64,000 nt of DNA from Carnegiea gigantea (GCA_029747015.1 JAKOGI010000436.1:498501-562500); one strand, 5' to 3'; positions 1 through 11,500 are shown, numbered from the stretch's first letter. Translations and numbers: made by a program. The notes: a model not told the origin generated them from the sequence alone.

Positions 1-40
1 TATATCCCAATAAATGTATGCTTAGAGTGATATAATAAAT

Positions 41-300
41 ATGAATTGTGTGCCCACATAGATAGTGGTTGTTCTATCTGTTCTGAAACAAGATCTTTAT
101 TTTCAGAATTCATGTGAAAAAAAGCCAAGAATTTTTTACAAGTGAGGATAGCTGACAATAGCATAATGAATCATAATGCAGCCATAGAAGGGCTATCCAT
201 AGAAATAGGAGTTAAATGCATTACACTAGTTTTATGGGCTACTGATCAACTCTCTCATGATATGATTACTGGAAATAATTTTCAGGGACTATGTTCTTCG
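41..300 (+). pseudogene. Pararetroviral aspartic protease remnant
   Basis: Translation near 45-115 reads CAHIDSGCSICSETR, with the D-S-G catalytic triplet of a retropepsin-like protease followed by a stop. Further on, residues ending in an I-T-G-N-N-F-type block (about 260-285) match the C-terminal part of caulimovirid proteases, which mature the polyprotein ahead of RT. An in-frame TGA near 113 and further disruptions show that it is dead. The match is motif-level only. Confidence 0.6.
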
Positions 301-739
301 TGCACACAAACCATAAACTAAATAATATTTACAATTAATGGTCACTTAGTTCCTATTGAGAAATTAAGTTAAGCTTACACTCATCAGAAGATCGAGCTTA
401 CATGCAGCCAGCGTAGTGACAAGATAATGCCTGCACAATGTGAAATAGCACTAACAATCTCACTACTTGAGTTATCTATTAAAGAGCAGGTTACTGAACA
501 ACAAGAACAATTATGCAAAGAATTTTGCTCTAATAACCCACTAAAATTTTGGTATAAAGATAAGATATTTGTAAAAATCACTTTGTTAAATCCTAACACT
601 ATTATTTGAGTCAAGAAAATGGTGTATACACACCAAGATATCCAATAATTTGATAAACAAATTAAAGAACTTCTGGATATAGTATTAATCAGGAATAGCA
701 AGAGTCCTCACACTAGTCTCGCTTTTATGATAAGAAATC

Positions 740-1130
740 ATAGTGAAGAAAAAAGGGGAAAAGCAAGAATGGTAATCAATTATAAAAAGCTTAATGATAA
801 TACTGTCTTTAATAGTTATTATATTCCTAACAAAACAATCCTTTTCAATAGAATTCAAAGAGCTTCTTGGTTTTTAAAAATAAATTGAAAAGCAATTGGC
901 AGATAAAAAAGGATGAGGAAAGTATTTCTTTAACTACGTTTAGTACCCCTCAAGGACATTATGAGTGGATAGTGATGTCATTTGTCTAAAAAATGCACCT
1001 CAAATATTCTAAAAAAGAATGGATAACATCTTCAAAGATCTTAATCACTACTGCCTAGTTTACATTGATAATATCCTTGTCTTTTCCAAGGCCATAGAAC
1101 ATCACAAAGATGATGTCTTAGATGTCACCT
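740..1130 (+). pseudogene. Pararetroviral reverse transcriptase remnant
   Basis: Conserved RT blocks can be read across several frames. There is an R-x-V-x-(N/D)-Y-(K/R)-x-L-N block near 768-800, a block resembling F-S-T-P-x-G-H-Y-E-W near 940-970, and the palm motif near 1058-1090. The palm motif reads Y-I-D-N where active enzymes have Y-I-D-D, so one catalytic aspartate is replaced by asparagine (GAT to AAT). Stops near 886 and 988 and frame changes confirm loss of function. In live viruses this domain copies the pregenomic RNA. Confidence 0.75.
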
Positions 1131-1485
1131 AAAGATGCATTGATCATGATATTATTCTTGGTAAGAACAAGTGCATTTTATGCTGAATAGAAAATCGAGT
1201 TTTTAGATCTAGAGATAAAAGTTGGACAAATCATCCTACAAGAGCTTATTCTAGAAAAAATAGAAAATTTTCCTAAAAAGATTGAAGATAAGAAGCAGTT
1301 AGAAAGGTTTCTTGGATGTCTTACCTGAGTTACCTCTGCTATCGATTTCCTTAAAGATCTAGCTGAATTAAGAAAACCATTGCAGTAGAAACTCAAATTA
1401 GAAGTAAGTTGGACGTTGACCCCTACTAATTCAAAGATTGTTCAAAACTTCCAAAAGATGTGCAAAAATCTTTCTGTTCTTAATT

Positions 1486-1892
1486 TGCCTAATAAAAGAC
1501 ATGATTTAATTCTTGAGACAGATACCAACAGTAAGCACTAGAGTACAGTACTCAAAATTAAAGAAGGAGAAAGATTATGCAAATATTTTAGTGAAAATGT
1601 TAATAAAGCAGAATGCAACTATTCTATGGTGGAAAATGAAATCCTTGTACTCATAACAAGGATCGAAAAGTTCTTAATCTTTTTAGCCCCAAAACCCTTT
1701 ATTAATTGAATTGATTGCAAAGAAATACTTAGTTTTATGAAAAAGAATTTACTAAATATGCAAGCACAAGGGCGACTCCTACGTGGGCAATTATGGCTTG
1801 ACCAGTTTTCTTTCTATATTAAACATATACAGGAATCGAAGAATTCTCTAGCAGATAGTTTAACTTGTGAACTCACCAATGGTGATCATTAG
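1486..1892 (+). pseudogene. Pararetroviral RNase H remnant
   Basis: An L-E-T-D-T-N block near 1510-1530 corresponds to the first catalytic aspartate region of RNase H. A downstream block (about 1770-1880) has the R-x-Q-L-W-L-D-Q-F-S-F-Y-I-x-x-I-x-x-x-x-N-x-L-A-D-S-L-T spacing typical of the C-terminal end of caulimovirid and gypsy RNase H. At least two in-frame stops (near 1540 and 1708) interrupt it. The domain would degrade RNA in RNA:DNA hybrids during reverse transcription. Confidence 0.65.
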
Positions 1893-1977
1893 AGCAGAAC
1901 TCCTGCTAGAAAAGGAGAAAATTCAAAATAAAATGTGATTACTGCTAGAACGGGTTGCTCCTTCTAGTAAAATCCTT

Positions 1978-2965
1978 ATGAATATTTTGAAATTCCATAT
2001 AAAAAGTAGATCACACTTTGGTCCATTGCCTTCTGCCTATCAAACAGTACAAAGATTCAGTCTTTTAGAGTTACAAATGAACAACCTAAGATGTCCTTAC
2101 GATATTCAAGAAAAAATAAATTCCTATGTTCAAGAAAATGATTCAACGACTGGAATGCAGCCTACGTCAACTATTATCATAATTATTCTTATAATTTTTG
2201 GGAATCATGGAGTACTACGATCTTCTTTCCTGATAGATCTGGAGTAGATGGTATTAGATTCCCAACAAATTCAATCTCTCCAGATGACCCCATCATGAAA
2301 TGCTAGAAATATAGAATGGTAGCTTACCTCATGAAAATCCTAGATCCAAAGTTCTCACTCTGCTCAAGACTTACTAAGATTCAATAGTGCATGTTTCAAA
2401 GGATCCATTGGATTCTCACATCTCTTGATGGCCTAATAAAAATTCCATACAATAGAAGCCTATATCTTGAAGTACATTGCACAGTAATGCAGTATAAACA
2501 TTAAAAAGCCAAGCCAACTCATTATCTTGTTTAATTCGTTAACTTAGATGATCCCAATGATCAACAATAAAAATGGTTTCCAACATAACAAGAATTAGTT
2601 AGTGATCATGTTTTAGCAAGAGCCATCGATTTTTATAACATTTATCATCAAATGTGGGCATTACTTGAACAAGAAAAAATACTAATGCATTGCGAGAACA
2701 CTACTTTCATCTACATAATGAGTTCAGCAAATATATGAAAGTAGAAGGAGCTACTTCAGAAGATGTTTTTTATTATCTCTTTTTGATGTTGGAGTTAGAA
2801 AATTCTTTTCAGAAAAAAGGAAAGAAATATCTTCATAAATTATTTGAAAGATGGGATCTGGAGCATCTTCAACTTAATAAAGATTTTGATGACTATCTGG
2901 ATAATGATGGACTAGAAGACTTTATTGAAAATGAAGGCATGCATAATCTCAATATGAATTACTAG
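1978..2965 (+). pseudogene. Post-RNase H reading frame(s) of the pararetrovirus, function unknown
   Basis: Two open pieces (1978-2247, 89 codons, and 2690-2965, 91 codons) lie on the same strand behind RNase H, with a degraded stretch between them. The second is rich in acidic and aromatic residues and ends N-M-N-Y-stop. No domain is recognised. Position suggests a C-terminal polyprotein tail or a second viral ORF, as in some endogenous plant caulimovirids. This is inference from position, not homology. Confidence 0.4.
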
Positions 2966-3139
2966 TCTTATCAGCATTAAAGGCTCCAAAAAGTTGTTGC
3001 TATATTATTGTACTATTTTGTTAAGTGTCAAGTTCGTAAATTAATATTGTCTAATATAGTCATTAGAGTACAACTGTAGTCATGTGAAAATATCAGTGTG
3101 TACTATAGCCATTATGATATCTTATGTAGTCTATCTCTT

Positions 3140-3146
3140 TTATACA
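3140..3146 (+). promoter_or_regulatory. TATA-like box of the pararetroviral pregenomic promoter
   Basis: The sequence CTTTTATACAAGGAGAGG sits in the AT-rich non-coding region behind the last viral reading frame. It resembles in context the TATA region of caulimovirid pregenomic promoters, where an AAGGA-type purine run follows. A poly(A) signal follows about 165 bp downstream, the arrangement that gives terminally redundant transcripts in this family. No activity is implied. Confidence 0.4.
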
Positions 3147-3308
3147 AGGAGAGGCTGAGTGTTGAAAAAGAACACGGTTATTTGAGCATACTTGAGTAAA
3201 AGAGAAGTCAGGATTCTCTATTTCTCTATGAGCAAGCATCTCTGATTATCTTAGTAGTTTAATCCCTATTCAATCTTCCCATTGTAATATTTTCACCTTC
3301 AAGCTTTC

Positions 3309-3314
3309 AATAAA
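3309..3314 (+). terminator. AATAAA polyadenylation signal of the pararetroviral transcript
   Basis: A canonical AATAAA (in TTTCAATAAAAGAAA) lies about 165 bp after the TATA-like box. In caulimovirids this signal is skipped on first passage and used on second passage round the circular genome. Single hexamers also occur by chance, so the call rests on position. Confidence 0.4.
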
Positions 3315-3661
3315 AGAAATTTTCTAGTAGGAGATGTTATTTAATCGAACCTTTTGCCTTAAATATCATGATTTCTTGATAAAGTCTCAATATCCTTAAA
3401 AATATAAAAAAATTTGATTAGTGACTGCAGTCTCAGGTAGAAAACAAAACAGATCTATGATGTGCCTAATCTAAGGAAGGTGTGGTTGAGATTAGCAATA
3501 TCTGTAAACTAGAAGCTAGGGGAACGCCAAGGTCCAATGCCGACTAAGTTCAGGTAATGGTCAAAACTCTCTAATTAAGTTTTAATTATTTTACTAAGCA
3601 TAGTGAGCCTCTAATCACAGAAAATATAGTATTTATAATATAAGTAGTAGATTGTGATGAT

Positions 3662-3670
3662 TAGTATCAG
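3662..3670 (+). other. Candidate decayed tRNA-Met primer-binding site
   Basis: TAGTATCAG differs at one base from TGGTATCAG, the start of the plant initiator tRNA-Met primer site used by Caulimoviridae. The next bases do not match. It falls about 350 bp beyond the AATAAA, where the leader would be. The match is short and weak. Confidence 0.25.
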
Positions 3671-3720
3671 CAAAGTCATTATAAGAAATGCAGACGTTAA
3701 TATAAGCTTAGTTTTCTGAA

Positions 3721-4010
3721 AAAGCCCAAAAGTTTTGAGTGTTTGCACTTTGAACCCCACTTGGGTCAAAAACAGAAATTCAAAAAAGTCTGGATCAAAA
3801 ATAAAAATATTTGTCCTCCAAAAGATTATTAACCTAAACAGTTGTACCCAAAAAAGTTATTACCCAAACCTGGGTAGTTCCAAAAATCTTTATTCAATTT
3901 TGCTGGATCAATTAAATATTTACCCACACCATACTGGAGTCGGAAGCTGATTTTTCTATAATTAAGAGTTTGATGTAACAATCACTGCCTAGTAAAAGAA
4001 TCTCAAACTC
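3721..4010. other. Unassigned AT-rich stretch
   Basis: No gene or repeat is recognised. The stretch holds several copies of short runs such as CCCAAA/ACCCAAA and TTACCCA. It could be the rest of the pararetroviral leader or host flank. Confidence 0.3.
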
Positions 4011-4019
4011 TACAAGGTA

Positions 4020-5100
4020 GACTCGGAAGGGTCCAAAGAAGGGTGAAAAACTGAGGGAGAAGAAAAGGGTAAAATGAAAGAAATAGAAGCTAAGTCGGGG
4101 GAAGACTCAACACGAATGGGATCAACAAGCTCCATTGAAGGTGTAACCTTGCTCAATCCACAACATAAGGGTCCTTAAGTAACTACTCCTCGATAAATTT
4201 ATGCTCTAAGTCAACAAATATGCCACACTTATCATCAGATCTTACATTAGTCTGAGTCTATCTCCTTCCTTCACCTCTCCTAAGAGAATGAAAGGAAGAG
4301 GCTAATCATAAATGATCAAAACTACCCTTGTGGGTGTCACTAACTGCGTAAATTCTAGGGTGGGTGCAACTGCTAAATGAGATGAGGGATCATCAACTTT
4401 CTTAAGATCGGCTAAATATATATCAACATGTAAATCATACCCCACAGAAATAGGTGCCTCACTCCTAACATCAAGGTCCTTATAAGACCTGACCTTAGGT
4501 GTAGAAAAGCCTAAACTTGGGTCAATCTTATGCAAATCATGCCAGTGTAGCTCCCTGTTAAAAGCGGTCACTGCCTCTAGTCAATGTAATCTACCAAGTA
4601 ATAGACAAGAATCAATATCATGATAAGAGGAATAATAATAATCACATGAAACAAGAGCACATGGAGTATGAGAGGGCTCATCAGATGTACCCCCAAACTA
4701 ACTTTCATCCAAAGGTATAGCATGTATCACATAAGGGTCAGAAGTGAGGTGACTATAACTCCTAGAATCTTCATATTCCAAAGTATTGTGAGCCAAATAT
4801 TGAAAGAAATCCCAAATTTCATCCAAAGACTTGGCAAACAAACCTCCAAAACCCCTAGAGTACATAGACTCAACATGACTCCGATATTCAAGGCCCTCAA
4901 AAATCACTTGGCAAATTTCCTATTACTTAAAATATCAATCAACACATTGAGCATGAAAGTCATTCAATCTACTCAAATATCACCAAAATACTTCATACTT
5001 GTATTGAGGGAAATGGAAAATTGTCGCATTTTTAAAATCATCATTTTTTTGGGGATTTTCAAATTTCTAACTTTTTAACTTTCGATTCTAATTTTCTTGT
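4020..5100 (-). pseudogene. Decayed Ty3/gypsy gag, copy A (Athila-like)
   Basis: On the minus strand, 4907-4698 reads a gag segment (I-F-E-G-L-E-Y-R-S-H-V-E-S-M then E-I-W-D-F-F-Q-Y-L) that parallels the better preserved copy at 10458-10724 (Y-E-G-L-D-x-S-T-R-T-M-V-E-S-L and A-W-D-F-L). This belongs to the Retrotrans_gag family, which forms the particle core of LTR retrotransposons. A further open piece at 4571-4302 continues downstream without a recognised domain. Frames are broken throughout. The gag lies just inside a degenerate primer site (5231-5256), in the correct order for a minus-strand element. Confidence 0.6.
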
Positions 5101-5230
5101 ATTTTATTTTTCAAGGGAAAGCAAAACAAACATAATGAAGTAAGTCATGACCAATAAATCAATAAATAAAGAAAAATTAGAATATATACAAAGTGTCAAA
5201 TAAAAGGAAAATGTGACTTAATATCATGCC

Positions 5231-5256
5231 GCAGTGCTCGATAACAGTGCTAATTT
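5231..5256 (-). other. Degenerate primer-binding site of gypsy copy A
   Basis: Plus strand GCAGTGCTCGATAACAGTGC resembles the complement of a tRNA-Asp-type primer site (consensus TGGCGCCGTTGCCGGGGA on the element strand), with many C-to-T type changes. It is followed by TAATTTTTTAAG, the counterpart of the AAAAACTTG seen next to better preserved sites at 33751 and 61411. Confidence 0.4.
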
Positions 5257-6490
5257 TTTAAGTAGTTTTTATGATGAGTAGGGGAGAAAATTTATCGTCT
5301 TCTAGGATGGTCTTGAAATATACTCACTTATTATTGTAGCCCAAATCTAACCTAAGTAAAGTGATAAATGTGATTAAATATAATTAATTAAACTAATTAC
5401 TTAATAATCCTGATCTACACATAATTAATTAAAATATTATAAAACAAAGCACAATTAACACAATTGACAAAAAACATCATTGTAACTAAGAAAACATCTA
5501 ATTTAACTAGGGAAACATTAAATGCACTAGCTAAGAGAAGAAAGAGAATGAGAAGTATCTCAAAAGCTCAAAAATCCAAAAATGGAGTTTAGACATCCAT
5601 TAAAGGAGAAAGGGAATGAAATTTGTAGCTTATTTCTACTTATTGAGGACAAACTGCCCAAACCAACTCTAATCTAATTCATAATTAATCAAAAGTTTAA
5701 AATTACAAAATTGATTATTGAAACCTAGCTTGGAAAGAGAGAAAGCTATAAATTGTGCAACACTTCAAGGAGAATTAGAGAGAGGAAGAGCAGAAAAGAG
5801 AGGGAGAATTAACCCTAGTGCCAACAATCCAAAGCAGACCAAGAACAAAAGTATGACAAATATATATGAAATTGCAAAAAGAAGATTATAAAGAACAGAG
5901 AGAAAGAGAAAGCATTAAATTGTTAATTTGAATGCATAATAAATTTGAATGTGGGTACAAATTAAACTACCTTTACACTAATCTCCTCTTAAGCTAACAT
6001 AAGAACCCCAAATCATACTTGAAAATCTACTTAATTACAGATGGGGAAGAAGGAGTTTATATAGGCCATGAACAATGAGTTTGCCATGTCCATGCCATGT
6101 GGCACGGGCAGGTCGTGCGAACCCTCTGGAAAAAGAAAAGAGTGCAAAAATTAGGGGTGAAACGGGTAGTTGGTACGACCTTGCCAAATTTGGCACTGGC
6201 AATTGACATGGGTCTGCCAAAACTGGCACTGGCAGTTGGCGTGGGCCTCCAAAACTACCACCAATACTACTGTTTCGGCACCTGTAGTTTCTATCTTCCT
6301 TCCGGCCTTCTTAAACTTGAATCCTGAGCCTCTTTTTTGTGTGTTTTGATTCTGTTAAGCCTCCACAGTTTTAGAATGCTCCCTTTAGCTTATTTCCTAC
6401 AAAACAAATACAAAGTACAAATAAAACTCCTAATTAACCAATATTAAAAACTAAAGTCTAGGTAGAATAAGGTGTAAAATATCACATTTT
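5257..6490 (-). repeat. Old LTR-like segment between gypsy copies A and B
   Basis: It is bounded on the left by the primer site of copy A and on the right by a sequence (6505-6540, GACTTTGCTCGTCTTTGAGC) equivalent to the pre-LTR block seen at 27440-27480 and 56840-56880. It can therefore be read as the 5' LTR of A and also as the 3' LTR of B. On the minus strand there is a TATATAAA box at 6063-6056. Immediately upstream of it are G/C-rich dyads, for example GCACGGGCAGGTCGTGC at 6102-6118. Exact ends and a TSD could not be fixed. Confidence 0.45.
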
Positions 6491-7128
6491 GAGCCTGAAC
6501 AAATACCTACACCAAGACTTTGCTCGTCTTTGAGCAAAACAAAATAAAACTACTAAAACCTGCCTCACTTTTATAGGCATTACAATTGTGTTTAGTGTAT
6601 GCAACAAGCTCTTTAACCCCCTCAGTTTCTCAAGTAATCGGGTGAGGTCTCATAAGGGCTTTCAAAAGATATACTCACAAAATATTTTCAAAAACAAAGG
6701 AATATATATATTTTTTTATAGAACATGATCAATATAAAAGTGATGGGAAGACTATGTACATAACTTGGGAAAGTACAACATCCTAGTAAACAAGTCACAA
6801 CTATAGGCAAATAGAATGTACAATCAAAAGATATGTAAGTCACAAGACGCAATCCGACTCCCCTTTTTTGAATGTATAATCAAAAAAACACCCTAATCGC
6901 ATATGTGGAGTCACCGCCCACCTCTAATTGTCTAAATGTAGATCGTTATTGGCCAAATTAGTAGGTTTTCAAGCTTGCTTTTCAAGGTACCTAACACTCT
7001 TATCTCTCACCGGTTGCTTATGTTGATTTATGCTATTTTCTGTAATTAGGTCTTATGTTTGCTAAATTAGTTTACAATTCGATTTTCAACTTCTAAGTAC
7101 CTTGTTAATAGTTTTTATATGTGTTTAT

Positions 7129-7246
7129 TGGAAACGGTCTCTCTACAAGCAGTTATAATACGTAAAGGTAAAACTACCTATATCTGAATCTTCTCGGACC
7201 TCGTAAAAGCGGGACCCACACTAGGAGGAGTTATTGTTGTTGTCGT
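7129..7246 (+). mobile_element. SINE-like 3' end, copy 1
   Basis: The block runs from GGAAACGGTCTCTCTAC through AAAGCGGGACCCACACTAGG to a TTGTTGTTG tail. A related block with the same order and tail occurs at 12238-12357. The C/T-rich start, the 'GGACC...GGGACCCAC' core and the TTG-repeat tail recall plant Au/TS-type SINEs. The 5' (pol III promoter) part was not identified. Confidence 0.4.
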
Positions 7247-7733
7247 TCCATGTGCAAATATGTATGAATGCTTAGGAATCAAGTTGATAAAAGTGACATG
7301 ATCCCCATTTTCCTTACCCAATTGACTTCTTTGCTCATTTTTTCTTTTTTTTTCCTTATTTAAAGATAAAAAATGCATGTACCCTAAACCCACTTCACTC
7401 ACAAATATTCGGGTGTTCCATGTAAAAGGGGGTTTTATTAGATTGTGCAAATCACTTATTTCATTGCCCAAACATATGTGTAATCAAGTATAATAGCATA
7501 TATTCAAGCCAATTAAAGATATGAAATAAAGATAGTGATTCTAAACATTGGTGCTTAGGTTTTTATTCACGTTTTCTTCTTGTGGATTTTTCCTTCTTTT
7601 TTTATATTTTTGGGATTGTTATAAGAGCTTAGAAAACAACTAGATAAACAAAATATCCATATTAGCCAGGATTCGAAGCAAGGAGTGTCGGGATTAGACA
7701 TGAAGAAAAAATCAATAGTCATAAAATTACCAC

Positions 7734-8160
7734 AACCCTAAGTCCCCAATCAAGAAGGCAAAAACTCTAATTTCTTAGTTCCTGAGTAACACTAACTTAA
7801 TCAATTATTTAGCATGAATTTAATCAAAATTAGTAAATTAAACATAAATAAATGAGTAATAACTAATAACCAACCAAATTCCCCCAACCCTAAGTCCCCA
7901 ACCAAGAAGGCAAAAATCCAAATTTCTTAATTAATGAGAAAATCGCTAAATTAATCAATTGTTTAACACGAATTTAACCAAATTAGTAAACTAAACATAA
8001 ACAAACAAGTAATAACCAACTAAATTACCCCAACCCTAATTCCCAATCAAGAAGGCAAACAAACCTAATTTCTTAACTCATGAGTAAATCACTAAATTAA
8101 TCAATTATTTAATATAAATTTAATAAAATCAGTAAATTAAACATTACTATTTGCAAAATG
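7734..8160. repeat. Three-unit tandem repeat, about 146-bp period
   Basis: Units begin at about 7734, 7886 and 8032, each with AACCCTAA followed by TCCCCAAxCAAGAAGGCAAA (single T-C variation in unit 3). Each continues with an AATTTCTTA block and an AATTAATCAATT block, and ends with TAAACATAA (ATTAAACATTA in unit 3). Units differ at many positions, so the array is old. The AACCCTAA start looks like one telomere unit but occurs only once per repeat, so this is not telomeric. Confidence 0.75.
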
Positions 8161-8383
8161 AATCATTATTTGCACTGCACAGTGGATTGGGGGGTGAAGG
8201 CAGAGCATGGCATCTGGAATCAGGGGCAAAATGAATTTAAGTAACCAAAATTCTTTTAAACGAACAAGCAACAAATCTTCGAAATCGAACCAGCAACCTA
8301 AGGAAGGTGCACAGATGAGGCACTACACCGTCAAGCTAGCCAACATTATCAGATGTGCATTCTACCTAAATAGTGTATGTATA

Positions 8384-8388
<5 letters not shown>

Positions 8389-8435
<47 letters not shown>

Positions 8436-8457
8436 CTATAATATATATATATATGTA

Positions 8458-8512
<55 letters not shown>

Positions 8513-8513
8513 G

Positions 8514-8566
<53 letters not shown>

Positions 8567-8567
8567 G

Positions 8568-8661
<94 letters not shown>
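8389..8661. repeat. TA-dinucleotide microsatellite with interspersed GTATAT
   Basis: About 270 bp consist almost wholly of TA repeats, interrupted by G at roughly regular points (GTATATATAT runs) and by TATA phase shifts. Open frames through it (Y-I-Y-I repeats) are by-products of the repeat and not genes. Confidence 0.97.
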
Positions 8662-8663
<2 letters not shown>

Positions 8664-10457
8664 TTTTGTTTTTCCCAGAATTTTCAACCCAAAAAAGCTT
8701 TTCCCCAAAAAATTGGGGTGTCAATTGACACCCCTTGGGCTAATGCAACTCTGTCCCTGTGTCCATATGCCAACTTGTAACTAGATTCGAAGAATTAAAG
8801 GTAAAATAAGTAAGGTAGACACAAAATCACACATACGAGATAAGGTTGTTATGAAAATCCAGAACTACATCCTCAACTAGGCATCCTATCATCAAAACTC
8901 TATTTACATATAACTCAATAACCTAGCAACTATGATCACAATCACTTAAAAAAGAGTGCAAGTTCCCCCAGCAAAACATTTTTTTTGAAAATTTTCAAAA
9001 TTCTTGAAAAATATACGCGATTGAGCACTCAAACCCCACACCAAAACTCCATAATTTTCTTATCGCGGGAACTAAGGTGCCAAAAAGATATCATATAAGT
9101 AATACGACCCCAAAAGCAGCACAAATGAACAAAATAAAAAACATAACCAACATATATTTACAAAACCAAAGCATGGCTAACAAATATGTACAAAACAAAT
9201 GACATCACTAAATAGAATACAAAACCAAACAATCACCAACAAATATTTACAAGACAAATTACACCACTGACAACTGCAAATAAAACAAACAAGGGTGATC
9301 ATAGCCACCTAGGCTCAACAAAAATGCTCCTCAAAGTCGGTCACTAATAAACTCACAATCGTAGATATCCACAACTATGTACAAAAAGCAAGAAAGAAAA
9401 GAAGAAGAAATAGAAGAAGAAGAAGACTTAAAGGGTGGAACGATTATACCAGGTTGGGTACTCATTGTACCCAAACTAATACCCTCCTAAGATGGTTTAA
9501 GGAGGTCCATGAAGTAGCAACCACTCCACCAAATTAGCAAGTTGCCACTTGTATCAATCTTTCCTAAAGTTCATAGCAATTATCAAATGAACTTGGAATA
9601 ATCCTCACAAAAATGAAAATAGTTAGTAACAAAAAGGATGTTCCTAAGATAGCACATCACTGGGATAGAAATGACAGCTCTCTTGAGCTTATCAAAGCTT
9701 TGTGCCTAATAATAAGAGTTACGCACATGCCCACCATCACTCAATGCAGAGTATAAGGGTCTAGAAGTTTCACAAGAGCCATGAACGTACAAACTATGCA
9801 TGAATCCTAAACCCTCTATCGAATCCTTACATCCTATAGTTACATTACACTCATGAATCTAATCTAAATTAGGGGCATCTATCACACTAGTCTTGAGCTC
9901 AAGTAAGGTGGACATTGAGGGATCGATGAAAAAGTGAAACAATATAGGAAGAAGAGGGGGTAAGACCATAGAGGTTGGGATGGGCTTAGTAGGAGGCTTA
10001 ATAGAGATGAGATCAACAAGCGCCATATCACAAGGCATAATCTCAACAATCTCTATATCATAAGATTCCTCTAAAATCTAAAAGAAAACGCTAATCTTCA
10101 ACAAAGATATTCTTAGAACCCACAATCATGTCATTCTCAAGACCATAACTAGCCTTAATCCCTAGTTTCTTACTCTAATCATTCTCTCACAAGGGGACTA
10201 AAGAAAAGGGCGCATATCAAGAACCATATCACCCCCAAGAGCATCCCTAGTCTCTACATAATGGTGATCATTAGGGCAGGCAAAGAGCGATCACTCACAA
10301 CCTCCTAAGTCGACATTTGATTGTAAAAGTATGAGTATAAGCTAACATAATGGTCTAAGAGAAGATCATAAGAACAGAGAGTAGTGTATTCTTGAGGTTG
10401 AGGTGGGCGAAGAGGAAGAACTTTAAGTTGACTCTCACAACTAACCTTGGTTTCCTC

Positions 10458-11271
10458 TTAGGCACCAAAGTCGTTAAGTAACTTACCCCTCTTAGCCATA
10501 GACATTAAAAAGCCAAGACTAGGGGCCTCCCTAATTGTCTTAGACATCAAAAAGCCAAAACTAGGGGTCTCCCTAATTGTCTCCCACTCATAAGTCTTAT
10601 TACTTAAATCCTTAAGAAAATCCCAAGCCCCACTAGCATTTTTACAAAGAAACACTCCCCCATACAATGATTCAACCATTGTTCTAGTACTCATGTCCAA
10701 ACCCTCATAAGTTATTTGACACAAATTTCATCTCTCTAAACCATGGTGAGAGCATTGGGCAAGCAACTCCTTGAACCTCTTTGTGTATCCCCAAAAATGC
10801 TCATGTTCAAGTTGGAAGAAAGAGAGAATTTCATTCCTAAGCCTAATGTCTTGCTAGTTTGACAATACCTTTTAAGGAAGATATCAACAAAGGAATGCCA
10901 AGATTTAGTAGAACCAGAATTAAGACTATACATCCACCACTTAGCATCATCTTTTAGAGGAAAGGAAATAAACTTTATCCTGGCAACATCAACAAGTACT
11001 ATAGGAATGTGAATCAAAGAACATACCTCTTTAAACACACTAATAAATTAAAAAGGATCCTCAAGTTGGAAAATTTAGGAAGTATGCCAACATAGTCCGG
11101 ATTAAGCTCAAATTGCACATCACAAGGGGTAGGGGTGAGGTTAAAACAAGAACTTGGGGAAGCTCGGGGAGGATAGAATGATACCTCAATGGACGTGGCC
11201 GAGTTGGGTTCAAGAATAGGCTCATCAAGTTTAGTGGACTTAGGCTTAACATTAATTACATTAGAATCCAC
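10458..11271 (-). pseudogene. Ty3/gypsy gag, copy B (Athila-like), disrupted
   Basis: The minus strand carries three pieces of a Retrotrans_gag domain in order: 11271-11014 (N-terminal, low complexity), 11038-10736 (K-E-V-C-x-L-I-H-I-P, then D-D-A-K-W-W-M-Y-S-L and W-H-S-F-V-D-I-F-L-K-R-Y) and 10724-10458 (Y-E-G-L-D then R-T-M-V-E-S-L then A-W-D-F-L-K-D-L). Frameshifts separate the pieces. The last piece contains an in-frame short duplication of P-S-(F/L)-G-F-L-M-S. Gag forms the virus-like particle; this copy cannot make it intact. Its primer site lies just upstream at 11501-11526. Confidence 0.75.
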
Positions 11272-11500
11272 AAAGCCCCAAGCACATCATTTTTATCCAA
11301 TAAGCCACAGATTTTAGATTTTTCTATTTTTAGACTTTCCACATTTGCTATTTCTTTTTGCATTTTTCAATATCATCAAAATAAATAGCTACTCTATAAC
11401 TCAAAAGAAAAAAAATAAAGCAACAATAAAAGAAACCTCACTAGCACATGATGAGCTAGAAGGGAGCACATCCACAAGAAGTGACTTAATTTCATGCTAC

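Larger units (their letters stand above)
1..3720 (+). mobile_element. Endogenous pararetrovirus (Caulimoviridae) remnant, 5' end outside window
   Basis: Plus-strand reading gives, in order, an aspartic protease core, a reverse transcriptase, an RNase H and a post-RNase H reading frame, followed by a non-coding stretch with a TATA-like box, an AATAAA signal and a weak tRNA-Met-like primer site. No integrase and no LTR is seen. This order and the lack of integrase are those of a plant pararetrovirus rather than an LTR retrotransposon. The frames are broken by many stops and shifts, so it is an old, non-functional insertion. The presence of a reading frame after RNase H recalls florendovirus-type organisation, but the genus cannot be assigned by eye. 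Movement and coat protein regions would lie left of the window. Confidence 0.75.
6491..10440 (-). other. Decayed 3' internal region of gypsy copy B with secondary insertions
   Basis: No reverse transcriptase or integrase can be read. The stretch holds A-rich and purine-rich runs like those between the second ORF and the 3' LTR of the better preserved elements in this window. It also holds a SINE-like tail, a three-unit tandem repeat, the TA microsatellite (each listed separately) and a GAAGAA-rich segment (about 9390-9430). Short similarities near 10010 and 4110 (GATCAACAAGC) link the region after gag in copies A and B. Confidence 0.35.

Noticed and set aside
7734..8160. AACCCTAA motifs as an interstitial telomere
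   Set aside because: Only one telomere-like heptamer per 146-bp unit; no head-to-tail TTTAGGG array.
8207..8784. Open frames of Y-I-Y-I repeats on both strands
   Set aside because: They are translations of the TA microsatellite, open in several frames at once; no coding signal.
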